The position numbers and the translations under genes are program-made. Below, one piece after another: positions 28,101 to 32,295 of a stretch of 64,000 nucleotides of DNA. The first letter of the stretch is position 1, and the number at the start of each line of letters is the position of its first letter. The stretch is taken from assembly GCA_037951105.1 (NCBI GenBank), contig JBAMJV010000840.1:32296-96295 (forward strand), given 5' to 3'. The notes under the pieces are model-generated. The model made no database searches. It worked only from the letters and a program-made list of their open reading frames with translations, and had not been told where the DNA came from. Source of the DNA: Echinarachnius parma (lineage: Eukaryota > Echinodermata > Echinoidea > Clypeasteroida > Echinarachniidae).

Positions 28101-28955
28101 GTATGACCGCATTCTGGACTGCCATTGTTAAGTGGGACTGCCCAATAAATACTGAAGAAAAGACCATATTGTGATGAGGGTTCTGGGGGGGGGGGGGGGG
28201 GGGTTCAGAGTTCTGGAAATCTTCTGAAATGGGCCTTGCCAGCTACATTGGAACAGTTAGCTATTATAATTTCCCAGTCGCCAACTAGGGTCAACTGGGT
28301 AAGCCTTAGGTTCCCTCTATTAAAGTTAACCTTAGTTAGCAACTAAAATATCTCCTGTATAATTCTTAGCCACGTCATCCAAAATAGACTTAACAAGGAA
28401 CTAAGCAAGCATGCTTTCATGAATATGAACGCAGAGCACTCAAGAGCAATCAGTTATTTGCCATGGTCGGGCAAGTGACTTCACTGGCCCTCCACTTATT
28501 TTGACTTGCCCTAGGCAATCCGGCAAGTGGCTTTGTAAAGCCCTGCATTTGATGACACACGCAGTACCCCGGGGTACCGTTGTACCCCGGTATCCCGTGT
28601 TGTGTAGCGCCATCTTGTGTCCACTCGAAGTACAACCATATTGCGTTGTGCATGCAGTGTAGCGCGCGCTTGTATGCACGCTATACCCCAGTACAGCCCT
28701 AAAAAATAAATAAATAATTAAACAAAATGGCGGATTTTCATTTGGTACCCAAGGGTACCATTTATGTCATCATTTTTAAAATATAAATTTGCATGAATTG
28801 TTTTGCTCTTCTCCTTCATTCATCTAACGTGGCTTTCTTTGCATTATAACTTTGTCTCAGATGATGAAGCTTGGTCTCACATCCGGACTCTGGTGGAGAG
28901 GAGGGCTGACAAAGTGGCAGCGGAATTCCTGAAGGTGCACAAGATCAAGCATTGA
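372..28955 (+). CDS. BAIAP3: BAIAP3 / Munc13-4-family gene (C2A-MUN-C2B), 26 exons, 5' incomplete
   Basis: A protein of the BAIAP3/UNC13D family, which acts in priming and tethering of dense-core and endosomal vesicles with SNAREs in a Ca2+-dependent way (family knowledge). Twenty-six exons with GT/AG borders were joined by eye and the phases chain without conflict from 5,913 to the stop (about 1,048 codons in all; human BAIAP3 is about 1,190). Order: N-terminal helical part (372-1,607), C2A (5,913-10,498), MUN with MHD1/MHD2 (11,189-24,825), C2B (25,739-27,979), short basic tail. The GFKGMGRFFK stretch after C2A and the HSSSA motif before the second MUN part favour BAIAP3 over UNC13D. Missing: upstream exons, and the exon carrying the first C2A strands (needed between 1,607 and 5,913, phase 0 in, phase 1 out). 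Many exons have decayed duplicates beside them. Promoter not in window. Confidence 0.88.
571..1255. repeat. Dispersed repeat (gtggccactgtagacagg family), interrupted
   Basis: Pieces at 571-630, 783-920 and 1,239-1,255 (gacaggtttgactgta) around the MITE at 921-1,238. Other copies are listed at 10,710, 24,853, 35,153 and 42,558. Confidence 0.75.
921..1238. mobile_element. MITE with TTAAAGGG..CCCTTTAA ends (family B), nested
   Basis: TTAA-flanked, ends AGGGGACCACC and GGTGGTACCCT. It interrupts an older repeat of the gtggccactgtagacagg family: the intact copy at 42,558-42,694 reads across the insertion point. Relatives: 22,489-22,918 (inverted) and 26,019-26,425. Confidence 0.8.
1548..1607 (+). 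CDS. BAIAP3: BAIAP3 exon, segment just before C2A
   Basis: 60 nt between acceptor ctacag and donor gtaact, phase 0-0, encoding RPEEHDGLYARV, the PEEH segment that precedes C2A in the family. The next exon in the protein was not found. Confidence 0.75.
1640..2130. repeat. G+T-rich tandem duplication in BAIAP3 intron
   Basis: A word of about 60 bp (tattgggtct, ttgtgtttatttggggtgta) occurs at about 1,661-1,722 and 1,930-1,992, about 270 bp apart. The long open frames here come from this T/G composition. Confidence 0.75.
2769..3094. repeat. Inverted-repeat element, GGGGCCTTGCAAAG ends
   Basis: Arms ggggccttgcaaagttaaac and inverse ending tgcaaggcccc with about 45 bp of pairing, enclosing ccacccaccc tracts. 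Confidence 0.82.
3736..4119. mobile_element. MITE family F, TTAAAGGG ends
   Basis: TTAAAGGGAAAGTTTCCCC on the left and its inverse ending CCCTTTAA on the right, TTAA-flanked, with no open frame. Confidence 0.82.
5460..5755 (+). mobile_element. SINE-like element with GCGCTATATAAA tail
   Basis: The 3' end ccaagcgctttgggacttcg, gcgctatataaaaatgg and (ATT)n is the tail type common in invertebrate SINEs. The head has a gttcgggcc and gtgtttgattcccagcc (B-box like) region. Related tails at 31,600, 33,290 and 39,485. Confidence 0.7.
5913..6078 (+). CDS. BAIAP3: BAIAP3 exon, C2A core
   Basis: Encodes GFSDPFCTLGIVP and TLNPMWNEQF, the Ca2+-binding loop 1 and central strands of C2A. Enters in phase 1 (the first two bases complete a Gly codon) and leaves in phase 2 at donor gtaagt. 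A partial duplicate of its 3' half lies 255 bp downstream. Confidence 0.88.
6266..6400 (+). pseudogene. Partial duplicate of BAIAP3 C2A exon 3' half
   Basis: About 130 bp, nearly identical to 6,011-6,145, at a 255-bp offset: the SFTQIKEKTLNPMWNEQF part, the donor and some intron (aacaggttgggggcttgtcc). It lacks an acceptor and the GFSDPF part. Confidence 0.85.
7013..7096. repeat. About 80-bp repeat, TTAACCCGTT..GGTTAAC, copy 1
   Basis: Core catagactttgtacatagcc between ttaacccgttcac and ccggttaac. Six more in the window: 10,204, 27,619, 27,984, and three in tandem from 38,241. Confidence 0.8.
7202..7246 (+). CDS. BAIAP3: BAIAP3 exon, C2A strand
   Basis: 45 nt, phase 2-2, acceptor tactcag and donor gtaagt. 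Encodes DVGDLNNEQLQVEV, aligning with the strand before the WDHD loop of C2A. Confidence 0.8.
7785..7850 (+). pseudogene. Decayed copy of BAIAP3 WDHD exon
   Basis: Resembles the exon at 8,085-8,162 (cacgacgaggata, agctctgtc, gaacattggagag) but has insertions and substitutions that break the frame. Confidence 0.7.
8085..8162 (+). CDS. BAIAP3: BAIAP3 exon, C2A Ca2+ loop 3 (WDHDED)
   Basis: 78 nt, phase 2-2. Encodes WDHDEDSS then GEVSGFKGMGR. The Asp pair of the WDHD loop is present, so C2A keeps these Ca2+ ligands. A decayed copy lies at about 7,785-7,850. Confidence 0.88.
8225..8481. repeat. Inverted-repeat element, TATGTGACCGGCTATAGC ends
   Basis: 257 bp with arms of about 36 bp: tgtgaccggctatagcaaaa at the left and its inverse at 8,446-8,481. 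Confidence 0.88.
8705..8880. repeat. Foldback repeat related to 38,939-39,105
   Basis: gggccccgtttct, taaatgtccaattat, catggctgattgg and an inverted end ataaaaatagacccc; same layout as the copy at 38,939-39,105. Confidence 0.65.
9237..9470. repeat. (AC)n microsatellite and AC-rich tail
   Basis: About 60 bp of pure CA from 9,237 to 9,298, then degraded acacacatacaac and acatacacacatacat repeats to 9,470. Confidence 0.95.
9574..9658 (+). CDS. BAIAP3: BAIAP3 exon, C2A C-terminal strands
   Basis: 85 nt, phase 2-0. Encodes FFKEVAQSAKK and DDFLGWVTIPL, the family's conserved DDFLG loop. Acceptor ctgcag, donor gtgagt. Confidence 0.87.
9730..9972. repeat. Dispersed repeat (gggctcaacNctag..ttgccc), copy 1
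   Basis: Carries agggctcaacgctagc, tgtcgggcaagtataatt and ttgcccgaacgggcca. Four more copies in the window. Confidence 0.75.
10204..10285. repeat. About 80-bp TTAACCC repeat, copy 2
   Basis: aacccgttgcctacg, catagactttgtacacaacc, gtcaaggggttaac. Confidence 0.8.
10394..10498 (+). CDS. BAIAP3: BAIAP3 exon, end of C2A
   Basis: 105 nt, phase 0-0. Encodes the last C2A strands, with YFPLQCRS and GELKLKLQLALK. Acceptor caatag, donor gtaagc. Confidence 0.85.
10710..10776. repeat. Fragment of the gtggccactgtagacagg repeat
   Basis: gaccactataggcagg, ttatagacatgtggc and aagacaggtgttactgta match the family end. Confidence 0.65.
10918..11140. repeat. (ATCA)n-rich minisatellite, three units
   Basis: Units of about 85 bp: gatcggtcgatcgatca, (atca)n, atcagacaataatgacag and tatttatgaattgatc. 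Just before the exon at 11,189. Confidence 0.9.
11189..11385 (+). CDS. BAIAP3: BAIAP3 exon, linker and start of MUN region
   Basis: 197 nt, phase 0-2. Encodes HQYLWYCFTHHEV, then WGGQLSPTATAIL, matching the WxGELSxxAATIL segment of BAIAP3. A decayed copy of its second half follows at about 11,478-11,580. Confidence 0.87.
11478..11590 (+). pseudogene. Decayed copy of BAIAP3 exon 11,189-11,385
   Basis: Contains catgaggtgtgtga, ctcccatggccactgccat and caccaggt followed by the same downstream intron words, with substitutions and small deletions. Confidence 0.75.
11880..12110 (+). pseudogene. Two decayed copies of BAIAP3 QWIAYSQR exon
   Basis: Near 11,890 (ggactgcatacagcaagc, gttgtgtgctgtcccacctt) and near 12,028 (cagccagttccagtgc, tgtgtgctgttccagctt). 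Both resemble the 5' half of 12,242-12,359 with frame-breaking changes. The first is followed by a stretch (caaataaattacaa) shared with the second, so they are tandem units. Confidence 0.7.
12242..12359 (+). CDS. BAIAP3: BAIAP3 exon, MUN region (QWIAYSQR)
   Basis: 118 nt, phase 2-0, after acceptor gagcag. Encodes QWIAYSQRC and NLWDNKHLDKQM. Its 3' two thirds are repeated twice downstream at a 190-bp period; its 5' half has two decayed copies upstream. Confidence 0.85.
12290..12770 (+). repeat. 190-bp tandem repeat x3 containing part of a BAIAP3 exon
   Basis: The MFSIITGI..NLWDNKHLDKQM part plus intron recurs so that donor gtaggacac starts at 12,360, 12,550 and 12,740. Copies 2 and 3 lack the QWIAYSQR part and an obvious acceptor. 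Confidence 0.92.
12999..13123 (+). CDS. BAIAP3: BAIAP3 exon, MUN region
   Basis: 125 nt, phase 0-2. Encodes SYFSKSCEEFVDHSIRLL and VLQLHLLIR, matching the family's helical segment before MHD1. Acceptor tttcag, donor gtaaat. Confidence 0.85.
13158..13300 (-). mobile_element. tRNA-like SINE copy, reverse
   Basis: On the minus strand: atagctcagttagtaagagc, ccggtctagcaatcagga and cgtacgaatccc; the plus strand has aaagagcaaagaaaatggga next to it. Shares aaactgaccagaaatat with 21,765. Confidence 0.7.
13578..13668 (+). CDS. BAIAP3: BAIAP3 exon, MUN region
   Basis: 91 nt, phase 2-0. Encodes CLLVIEQLSTKH and ESIKNVISDAVK, matching the helix before the acidic linker. Acceptor gccag, donor gtgaga. Confidence 0.82.
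14087..14190 (+). pseudogene. Decayed copy of BAIAP3 acidic-linker exon, with acceptor
   Basis: Acceptor ttgcag followed by aagagtgccagagactgg and gcagcacttgttatgcgagg, parallel to 14,272. Frame is lost by indels near the end of the copy. Confidence 0.8.
14272..14550 (+). CDS. BAIAP3: BAIAP3 exon, acidic linker and MHD1 start
   Basis: 279 nt, phase 0-0. Encodes SAQDWCMKQHLL, an acidic stretch SDSDNDNEEEE and RRIKILVSLIENMIHHVK, the start of the MHD1 helices. A decayed duplicate of its 5' part, with acceptor, sits about 185 bp upstream (14,087-14,190). Confidence 0.88.
15024..15154 (+). CDS. BAIAP3: BAIAP3 exon, MHD1
   Basis: 131 nt, phase 0-2. Encodes ESHHAAIALFSLYLAIKG, the MHD1 helix matching GLFELYLTLADL in BAIAP3. 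Three partial copies follow (15,290-15,730). This copy has a clean acceptor and the full 5' part. Confidence 0.86.
15290..15970 (+). repeat. Cluster of partial copies of two adjacent BAIAP3 exons
   Basis: Copies of the MHD1 exon (SHHAAIALFS) at about 15,296-15,374, 15,505-15,586 and 15,696-15,730 (truncated), and copies of the following exon (KYHLVFKKS) at about 15,736-15,810 and 15,891-15,970. The truncated third copy runs directly into the first copy of the next exon, an exon-exon join without an intron. A 22-bp or longer poly-G tract lies at about 15,438-15,461. Confidence 0.85.
16046..16169 (+). CDS. BAIAP3: BAIAP3 exon, MHD1 end
   Basis: 124 nt, phase 2-0, acceptor gtctag. Encodes VEQWFELARQKAKARIEKAV. 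Two imperfect copies lie just upstream (15,736-15,810 and 15,891-15,970); both lack the ELARQK part, so this is the functional one. Confidence 0.87.
16345..16612. repeat. Dispersed repeat (gggctcgaNgc..ttgccc), copy 2
   Basis: agggctcgatgcaagcact, ttgggcaagg and ttgcccgaatgggcca, same layout as 9,730. Confidence 0.75.
17171..17239 (+). CDS. BAIAP3: BAIAP3 exon, between MHD1 and MHD2
   Basis: 69 nt, phase 0-0. Encodes VKHSSSAVDATTTFAQ. The HSSSA motif matches BAIAP3 RHSSSAA. Confidence 0.85.
17240..18299. other. BAIAP3 intron with CpG-rich palindromic words
   Basis: Contains cgccgtacgtagtacggcg near 17,536 and a CpG-rich stretch about 17,925-18,000, then (CAT)n at about 18,013-18,031. An internal promoter is conceivable, but there is no start exon to support it. 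Confidence 0.35.
18300..18374 (+). CDS. BAIAP3: BAIAP3 exon, MHD2 start
   Basis: 75 nt, phase 0-0. Encodes KDFWVKLDWPDASGAYVF, matching the ELWVRLAWPDP segment at the start of MHD2. Confidence 0.85.
18830..18961 (+). CDS. BAIAP3: BAIAP3 exon, MHD2
   Basis: 132 nt, phase 0-0. Encodes EYASIIHKKL and QLCIAVNNIEQ, matching ALCVVLNNVEL of the family. Its last 100 nt plus intron are repeated twice downstream with a 185-bp period. Only this copy has the full 5' part and acceptor. Confidence 0.86.
19046..19331 (+). repeat. 185-bp tandem repeat, two extra partial copies of BAIAP3 MHD2 exon
   Basis: The HKKLADNHFYDDQGQFDV part through the NNIEQ end and the following intron recur with donors at 18,962, 19,147 and 19,332. 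Copies are nearly identical (K-L-A to K-L-E), so the event is recent. The copies begin inside the exon after gttttatcc and lack the first 12 codons. Confidence 0.92.
19485..20501. mobile_element. TTAA-flanked element with CCCTAAAAAGAC ends, piggyBac-like
   Basis: TTAA at both edges, inverted ends CCCTAAAAAGAC and GTCTTTTTAGGG, followed by poly-G and poly-C tracts. CCC-starting ends and TTAA targets are piggyBac traits. Interior has a 150-bp direct duplication (tcggcaaNcgaaactc; gctaattagagctaattaat). No transposase frame. Confidence 0.65.
20617..20760 (+). pseudogene. Frameshifted copy of BAIAP3 exon 20,814-21,068
   Basis: Has an acceptor tttacag and matches the first 45 codons (VRRYLDSLPTQLDYE), then small deletions shift the frame to a stop. 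It sits 197 bp before the good copy; both acceptors are in the same phase. Confidence 0.85.
20814..21068 (+). CDS. BAIAP3: BAIAP3 exon, MHD2 to C2B linker
   Basis: 255 nt, phase 0-0. Encodes VRRYLDSLPTQLDYERVL, then KMAPDLRKYITPLMSAPP, matching KMVGDIRKYVQHIS. A frameshifted copy with its own acceptor lies 197 bp upstream. Confidence 0.88.
21543..21622 (+). CDS. BAIAP3: BAIAP3 exon (PLMEYLDSNL)
   Basis: 80 nt, phase 0-2. Encodes VITPLMEYLDSNLITLHSCL, matching APLMKYLDEKLALLNASL. Acceptor gctcag, donor gtaagc. Confidence 0.87.
21765..21940 (+). mobile_element. tRNA-Ala-like SINE bracketed by inverted repeats
   Basis: 21,846-21,907 has an A-box (tagctcagtcgg), an anticodon-arm-like CTAGCAA loop (AGC, Ala type) and a B-box (ggtttgaatcc). 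It is bracketed by caaagaaaatgggatt and aatcccatttttgg. Not a tRNA gene: no acceptor stem closes. Relatives at 13,158, 26,470 and 37,150. Confidence 0.72.
22029..23171. mobile_element. Foldback DNA element with ends TTACCGTAAA, about 1.1 kb
   Basis: Ends TTACCGTAAACTCTGTGTAT and its inverted partner near 23,140-23,171 (gcgtcttatacacggagtt). Arms continue inward with poly-T/poly-G on the left and poly-C/poly-A on the right. A family B MITE is nested in the middle. Confidence 0.85.
22489..22918. mobile_element. MITE family B, inverted copy nested in a foldback element
   Basis: TTAA-flanked; the interior shares ttgggtatcc, atcacaaaacggtaccaaaaca with the other copies in reverse. It sits at the centre of the element at 22,029-23,171. 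Confidence 0.8.
23203..23269 (+). CDS. BAIAP3: BAIAP3 exon (ILEELWLVVMEIL)
   Basis: 67 nt, phase 2-0, just 3' of a foldback element that ends at 23,171. Encodes RILEELWLVVMEILKGMV, matching RVLEALWELLLQAI. Confidence 0.85.
23288..23660. mobile_element. MITE family E, BAIAP3 intron copy
   Basis: Starts TTTAAAGGGATATAGTAAG and ends ACTAGATCCCT. The interior words gcaaagtgatattc and aacgaaagggaaatttgaaaa are shared with 46,288-46,674. Confidence 0.78.
24253..24303 (+). CDS. BAIAP3: BAIAP3 exon, short linker
   Basis: 51 nt, phase 0-0, acceptor tttcag and donor gtaagt. Encodes RLNQHPPIGQRMHDAFD. Position, phase and splice sites fit, though this part is poorly conserved. Confidence 0.72.
24670..24825 (+). 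CDS. BAIAP3: BAIAP3 exon, end of MUN region
   Basis: 156 nt, phase 0-0. Encodes VVGNFFNAEGKGLP, matching LVSFFHAEGQGLP, and RLIEDYLVARIMQQ, matching ECIEQFYLDKLKQ. Acceptor attag, donor gtatga. Confidence 0.88.
24853..24950. repeat. Copy of the gtggccactgtagacagg repeat
   Basis: tcaaacctgtgtataatgg, cactgtagacgggtgac-like words and cattgttttcct match the family start. Confidence 0.7.
25311..25510. repeat. 200-bp perfect-looking foldback
   Basis: Arms start aatagaccgcttctgtaatg and pair with the inverse ending at 25,510, through ttatgcgta and gttggcaagct to a central ccggcaagctccggc. In a BAIAP3 intron. Confidence 0.88.
25739..25868 (+). CDS. BAIAP3: BAIAP3 exon, start of C2B
   Basis: 130 nt, phase 0-1. 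Encodes LGILTFKCNY, QKLRIRVMSATNIKPMDKD. This is C2B strands 1-2 and the first Asp of Ca2+ loop 1. Acceptor gttag, donor gtaagt. Confidence 0.88.
26019..26425. mobile_element. MITE family B in BAIAP3 intron
   Basis: TTAAAGGGGACCACCAC to GGTGGTAGGTACCCTTTAA, with a shared interior (ttttggtaccgttttgtgat). In the intron between the two C2B exons. Confidence 0.82.
26470..26695 (+). mobile_element. Diverged tRNA-like SINE copy
   Basis: gtgactcaattgctagggca, cggtctagcagttggga and cgtttcccag, then inverted ttttctttgctca; a piece with gcaaagaaaatgggattcc follows at 26,665. Confidence 0.6.
26859..26941 (+). pseudogene. Truncated copy of BAIAP3 C2B exon
   Basis: Acceptor attttag, then GLSDPFVIIYLGPHRVFP and a stop shortly after. 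Incoming phase equals that of the functional exon at 27,012, so mis-inclusion would truncate C2B. Confidence 0.82.
27012..27135 (+). CDS. BAIAP3: BAIAP3 exon, C2B core
   Basis: 124 nt, phase 1-2. Encodes GLSDPFVIIHL and QVVKKTLHPLFDETFDF, typical type II C2 strands with the SDP loop Asp. A truncated copy with its own acceptor lies about 150 bp upstream (26,859). Confidence 0.9.
27619..28064. repeat. About 80-bp TTAACCC repeats flanking a C2B exon
   Basis: One copy at 27,619-27,709 (catagcccacaaggtcc) and one at 27,984-28,064 (ttaacccattccctac, gtcaaggggttaa), on either side of the exon at 27,780-27,979. Confidence 0.78.
27780..27979 (+). CDS. BAIAP3: BAIAP3 exon, C2B C-terminal strands
   Basis: 200 nt, phase 2-1. 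Encodes FMLMDHDFLSHEFGGEG, the Ca2+ loop 3. The two Asp of MDHD are kept; the position that is Asp in human BAIAP3 (NDFAGE) is Glu here. Donor gtagtt. Confidence 0.88.
28465..28553. repeat. Short reverse copy of the ttgccc repeat
   Basis: ggtcgggcaagtgac, acttgccctaggcaa and gtaaagccctgca match the family in reverse. Confidence 0.55.
28861..28955 (+). CDS. BAIAP3: BAIAP3 terminal coding exon (primary copy)
   Basis: 95 nt from acceptor gtctcag to a TGA stop. Encodes DDEAWSHIRTLVERR and ends VHKIKH, matching the LEGRTSKEAQEF tail of the family. It is the only copy with the 5' DDEAWSHIR part and the correct phase (1). It heads a tandem array of about eleven further copies. Confidence 0.85.
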
Positions 28956-31502
28956 ATTCAGTGTGACCTTCAGACTCAATCAACTCAGGATGATTCATCA
29001 TCGTAAGGCTTTATTCTATGCTATCGGTCATTTCGTTCCCCACCGTATTAACCTAAGATAACTAAGCTGATAGAATGGCAGATTAAAGTCAGTTGCGAAT
29101 TCTTGAGGTAGTTGATCAGACAGTGATGCAAGGGTTTGATTCAGATCCTGTTGGAGAGAGGCCTGACAAAGTAGCAGCGGAATTCCTCAAGGTCCATAAG
29201 ATCAAGCATTAAACCCAGTGTGAACTTTAGGCTCAATCAACTCAAGATGATTCATCATCGTGAGACTTTATTCAATGATATCTGTCATTTTGTTCCCCAC
29301 CGTATTAACTGAAGATAACTAAGCCGATAGAATGGCAGATTAATGTCAGTCGCAAATTCTTGGGGTAGTTGGTTGATTAAATAGTGATGCATAGGGTTTC
29401 ATTCAGATCCTGTGGAGAGGAGGGCTGACAAAGTGGCAGCGGAATTCCTGAAGGTCCACAAGATCAAGCATTGGTCCCACTGTGACCTTCAGACTCACAG
29501 ATAGAATGGCAGATAAGTCAGTCACGAACTCTTGAGGTAGTTAAACAAACAGTGATGCATAGGGTTTCATTCAGATCCTGGTGGAGAGGAGGGCTGACCA
29601 AGTGGCAGCGGAATTCCTAAAGGTCCACAAGATCAAGCATTGAACCCAGTGTCATGATATTTAGACTCGATCAACTCAAGATGATTCATCATCGTAAGGC
29701 TTTATTCAATGATATCTGTCATTTCGTTCCCCACCGTATAAACCAAAGATAACTAAGCCGATAGAATGGCAGATTAAAGTCAGTTGCGAATTCTTGAGGT
29801 AGTTGATCAGACAGTGATGCAAGGGTTTGATTCAGATCCTGTTGGAGAGAGGCCTGACAAAGTAGCAGCGGAATTCCTGAAGCTGCACAAGATCAAGCAT
29901 TGAACCCAGCGTCGTGATCTTTAGGCTCAATCAACTCAAGATGATTCATCATCGTGAGACTTTATTCAATGATATCTGTCATTTTGTTCCCCACCGTATT
30001 AACTGAAGATAACTAAGCCGATAGAATGGCAGATTAATGTCAGTCGCAAATTCTTGGGGTAGTTGGTTGATTAAATAGTGATGCATAGGGTTTCATTCAG
30101 ATCCTGTGGAGAGGAGGGCTGACAAAGTGGCAGCGGAATTCCTGAAGGTCCACAAGATCAAGCATTGGTCCCACTGTGACCTTCAGACTCATAGATAGAA
30201 TGGCAGATAAGTCAGTCACGAACTCTTGAGGTAGTTAAACAAACAGTGATGCATAGGGTTTCATTCAGATCCTGGTGGAGAGGAGGGCTGACCAAGTGGC
30301 AACGGAATTCCTAAAGGTCCACAAGATCAAGCATTGAACCCAGTGTCGTGATATTTAGACTCAATCAACTCAAGATGATTCATCATCGTAAGGCTTTATT
30401 CAATGATATCTGTCATTTCGTTCCCCACCGTATTAACCGAAGATAACTAAGCCGATAGAATGGCAGATAAGTCAGTCGCGAATTCTTGAGGTAGTTAAAC
30501 AAACGGTGATGCAAGGGTTTTATTCAGACCCTGGTTGAGAGGAGGTCCGACAAAGTGGCAGCGGAATTCCTGAAGGTGCACAAGATAAAGCATTGAACCC
30601 GGTGTGACCTTCAGACTCAATCAACTCATGATGATTCATCATCGTGAGACTTTATTCAATGATATCTGTCATTTCATTCCCCACCGTATTAACCGAAGAT
30701 AACTAAGCTGATAGAATGGCAGATTAAAGTCGGTCGCAAATTCTTGGGGTAGTTGATCAAATAGTGATGCAAGGGTTTCATTCAGATCCTGGTGGAGAGG
30801 TCTGACAAAGTGGCAGCGGAATTCCTGAAGGTGCACAAGATCAAGAATTGAACCCGGTGTGACCTTCAGACTCGATCAACTCAAGACAACTCGTCATTGG
30901 AAGACTTCATTCTATGCTATCTGTCATTTCATTCCCCACCGTATTAACCGAAGATAACTAAGCCGATAGAACGGCATATAAGTCAGTCGTAAATTCTTGG
31001 GGTAGTTGATCAGATAGTAGGGTTTCATTCAGATCCTGGTGGAGAGGAGGTCTGACAAAGTGGCAGCGGAATTCCTGAAGGTGCACAAGATAAAGCATTG
31101 AACCCGGTGTGACCTTCAGACTCAATCAACTCAAGATGATTCATCATCGTAAGACTTTATTCAATGATATCTGTCATTTCGTTCCCCACCGTATTAACCG
31201 AAGATAACTATAAATCTGATAGAGAATGGCAGATAAGTCAGTCGCTACTTCTTGAGGTAGTTGATCAAATAGTGATGAATAGGGTTTCATTCAGACCCTG
31301 GTGGAGAGGAGGTGCACAAGATCAAGCATTGAACCCGGTGTGACCTTCAGACTCAATCAACTCAAGATGATTCATCATCGTAAGGCTTCATTCTATGCTA
31401 ACTGTCATTTCATTCCCCACCGTATTAACCGAAGATAACTAAGCTGATAGAATGGCAGATTAAAGTCAGTCGCGAATTCTTGAGGTAGTTGATCAAACAG
31501 TG

Positions 31503-31670
31503 ATGCAAGGGCTTGGAAGGAATGCTCCCCAGGGAGTGGAGATGGTGCACACGATGTGTGCTGGTTTGCATTGTATCCTATGACTGGGGGTAATATCATT
31601 GTAAAGCGCTTAGAGATGATTATCAATCATATTAGGCGCTATATAAATCGAGTATATTATTATATTATTC
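31503..31670 (+). mobile_element. SINE-like element in the terminal-exon array
   Basis: Ends gtaaagcgcttagagatg, aggcgctatataaatcg and (ATT)n. Inserted between exon copies 11 and 12, which it separates. Confidence 0.72.
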
Positions 31671-31741
31671 AGACTCTGGTGGAGAGGAGGGCTGACAAAG
31701 TGGCAGCGGAATTCCTGAAGGTGCATAAAATCAAGCCTTGA
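31671..31741 (+). pseudogene. Last intact copy of the BAIAP3 terminal exon
   Basis: Acceptor-like attattcag, then an open frame TLVERRADKVAAEFLKVHK ending KIKP and a TGA. Entering in phase 1 from the last C2B exon it would go out of frame, so use as an alternative last exon is doubtful. Confidence 0.5.
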
Positions 31742-31905
31742 ACTCAGTGTGACCTTTAAATTCGATCAACTCAAAGATTTATTCATCATAAGACGTATAG
31801 TTTTGTGAATCGTGTACCAGCACAGTTATCCATTGCCATGGATAACTAATTAGTTTTAAATAATGTCAGGCAAGCCATCAATTGTGGCCTAGCGGTTGCA
31901 AACAA

Positions 31906-32010
31906 GCATGGGCGTCAATACTTACATAATACCTATTCATCAGGGGGGGATGAAGGAATAGATCATCCCCCCCTGATGAATAGGTATCAATGACAGATCT
32001 ACGCCCATGC
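31906..32010. repeat. Palindromic repeat inside the terminal-exon array
   Basis: gcatgggcgt, acctattcatcagggggg and their inverses flank a short centre. It interrupts the last decayed unit of the array. Confidence 0.85.
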
Positions 32011-32295
32011 AAACAAGGCATTTGTCCAGCTCCTGCCCACTTGCAAAAGCTCAAAGTGAAGAAAAGTTGTTTAGAACCATTACTATGTTAACAAGGAGTG
32101 TGATTCAAAATTCATCACTTCGGTAGTACATGTATATGCAATGCTCTCTTATCATCTCATTTCCCACCGTAATAACCGAAGATAGCTGTTAAGCCGATAG
32201 AATGGCAGATAAGCCAGTCAAGAATTATTGGGGAAGTACATGTAGATCAAACGGTGATATCTAGGTCGGCATCCAGACCCTGAAGAGAGTTTTAC

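Larger units (their letters stand above)
28887..32295 (+). repeat. Tandem array of BAIAP3 terminal-exon copies
   Basis: Units of about 170-260 bp, each with a LVERRADKVAAEFLKVHKIK-type segment plus shared 3' and intronic sequence (ccccaccgtattaacc, gatagaatggcag, ttcattcag). Exon-like segments start near 28,887, 29,145, 29,406, 29,575, 29,836, 30,100, 30,270, 30,526, 30,785, 31,032, 31,296 (internal deletion) and 31,671; a decayed unit without a usable exon spans about 32,145-32,295. Units 2-4 recur as units 5-7 at an offset of about 691-695 bp, a higher-order repeat. A SINE separates the last two copies. Most copies end in a stop at the same place. Confidence 0.9.

Noticed and set aside
29145-31741. 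Independent small genes in the terminal-exon array
   Set aside because: Each open segment is a copy of the BAIAP3 last exon without its own start context.
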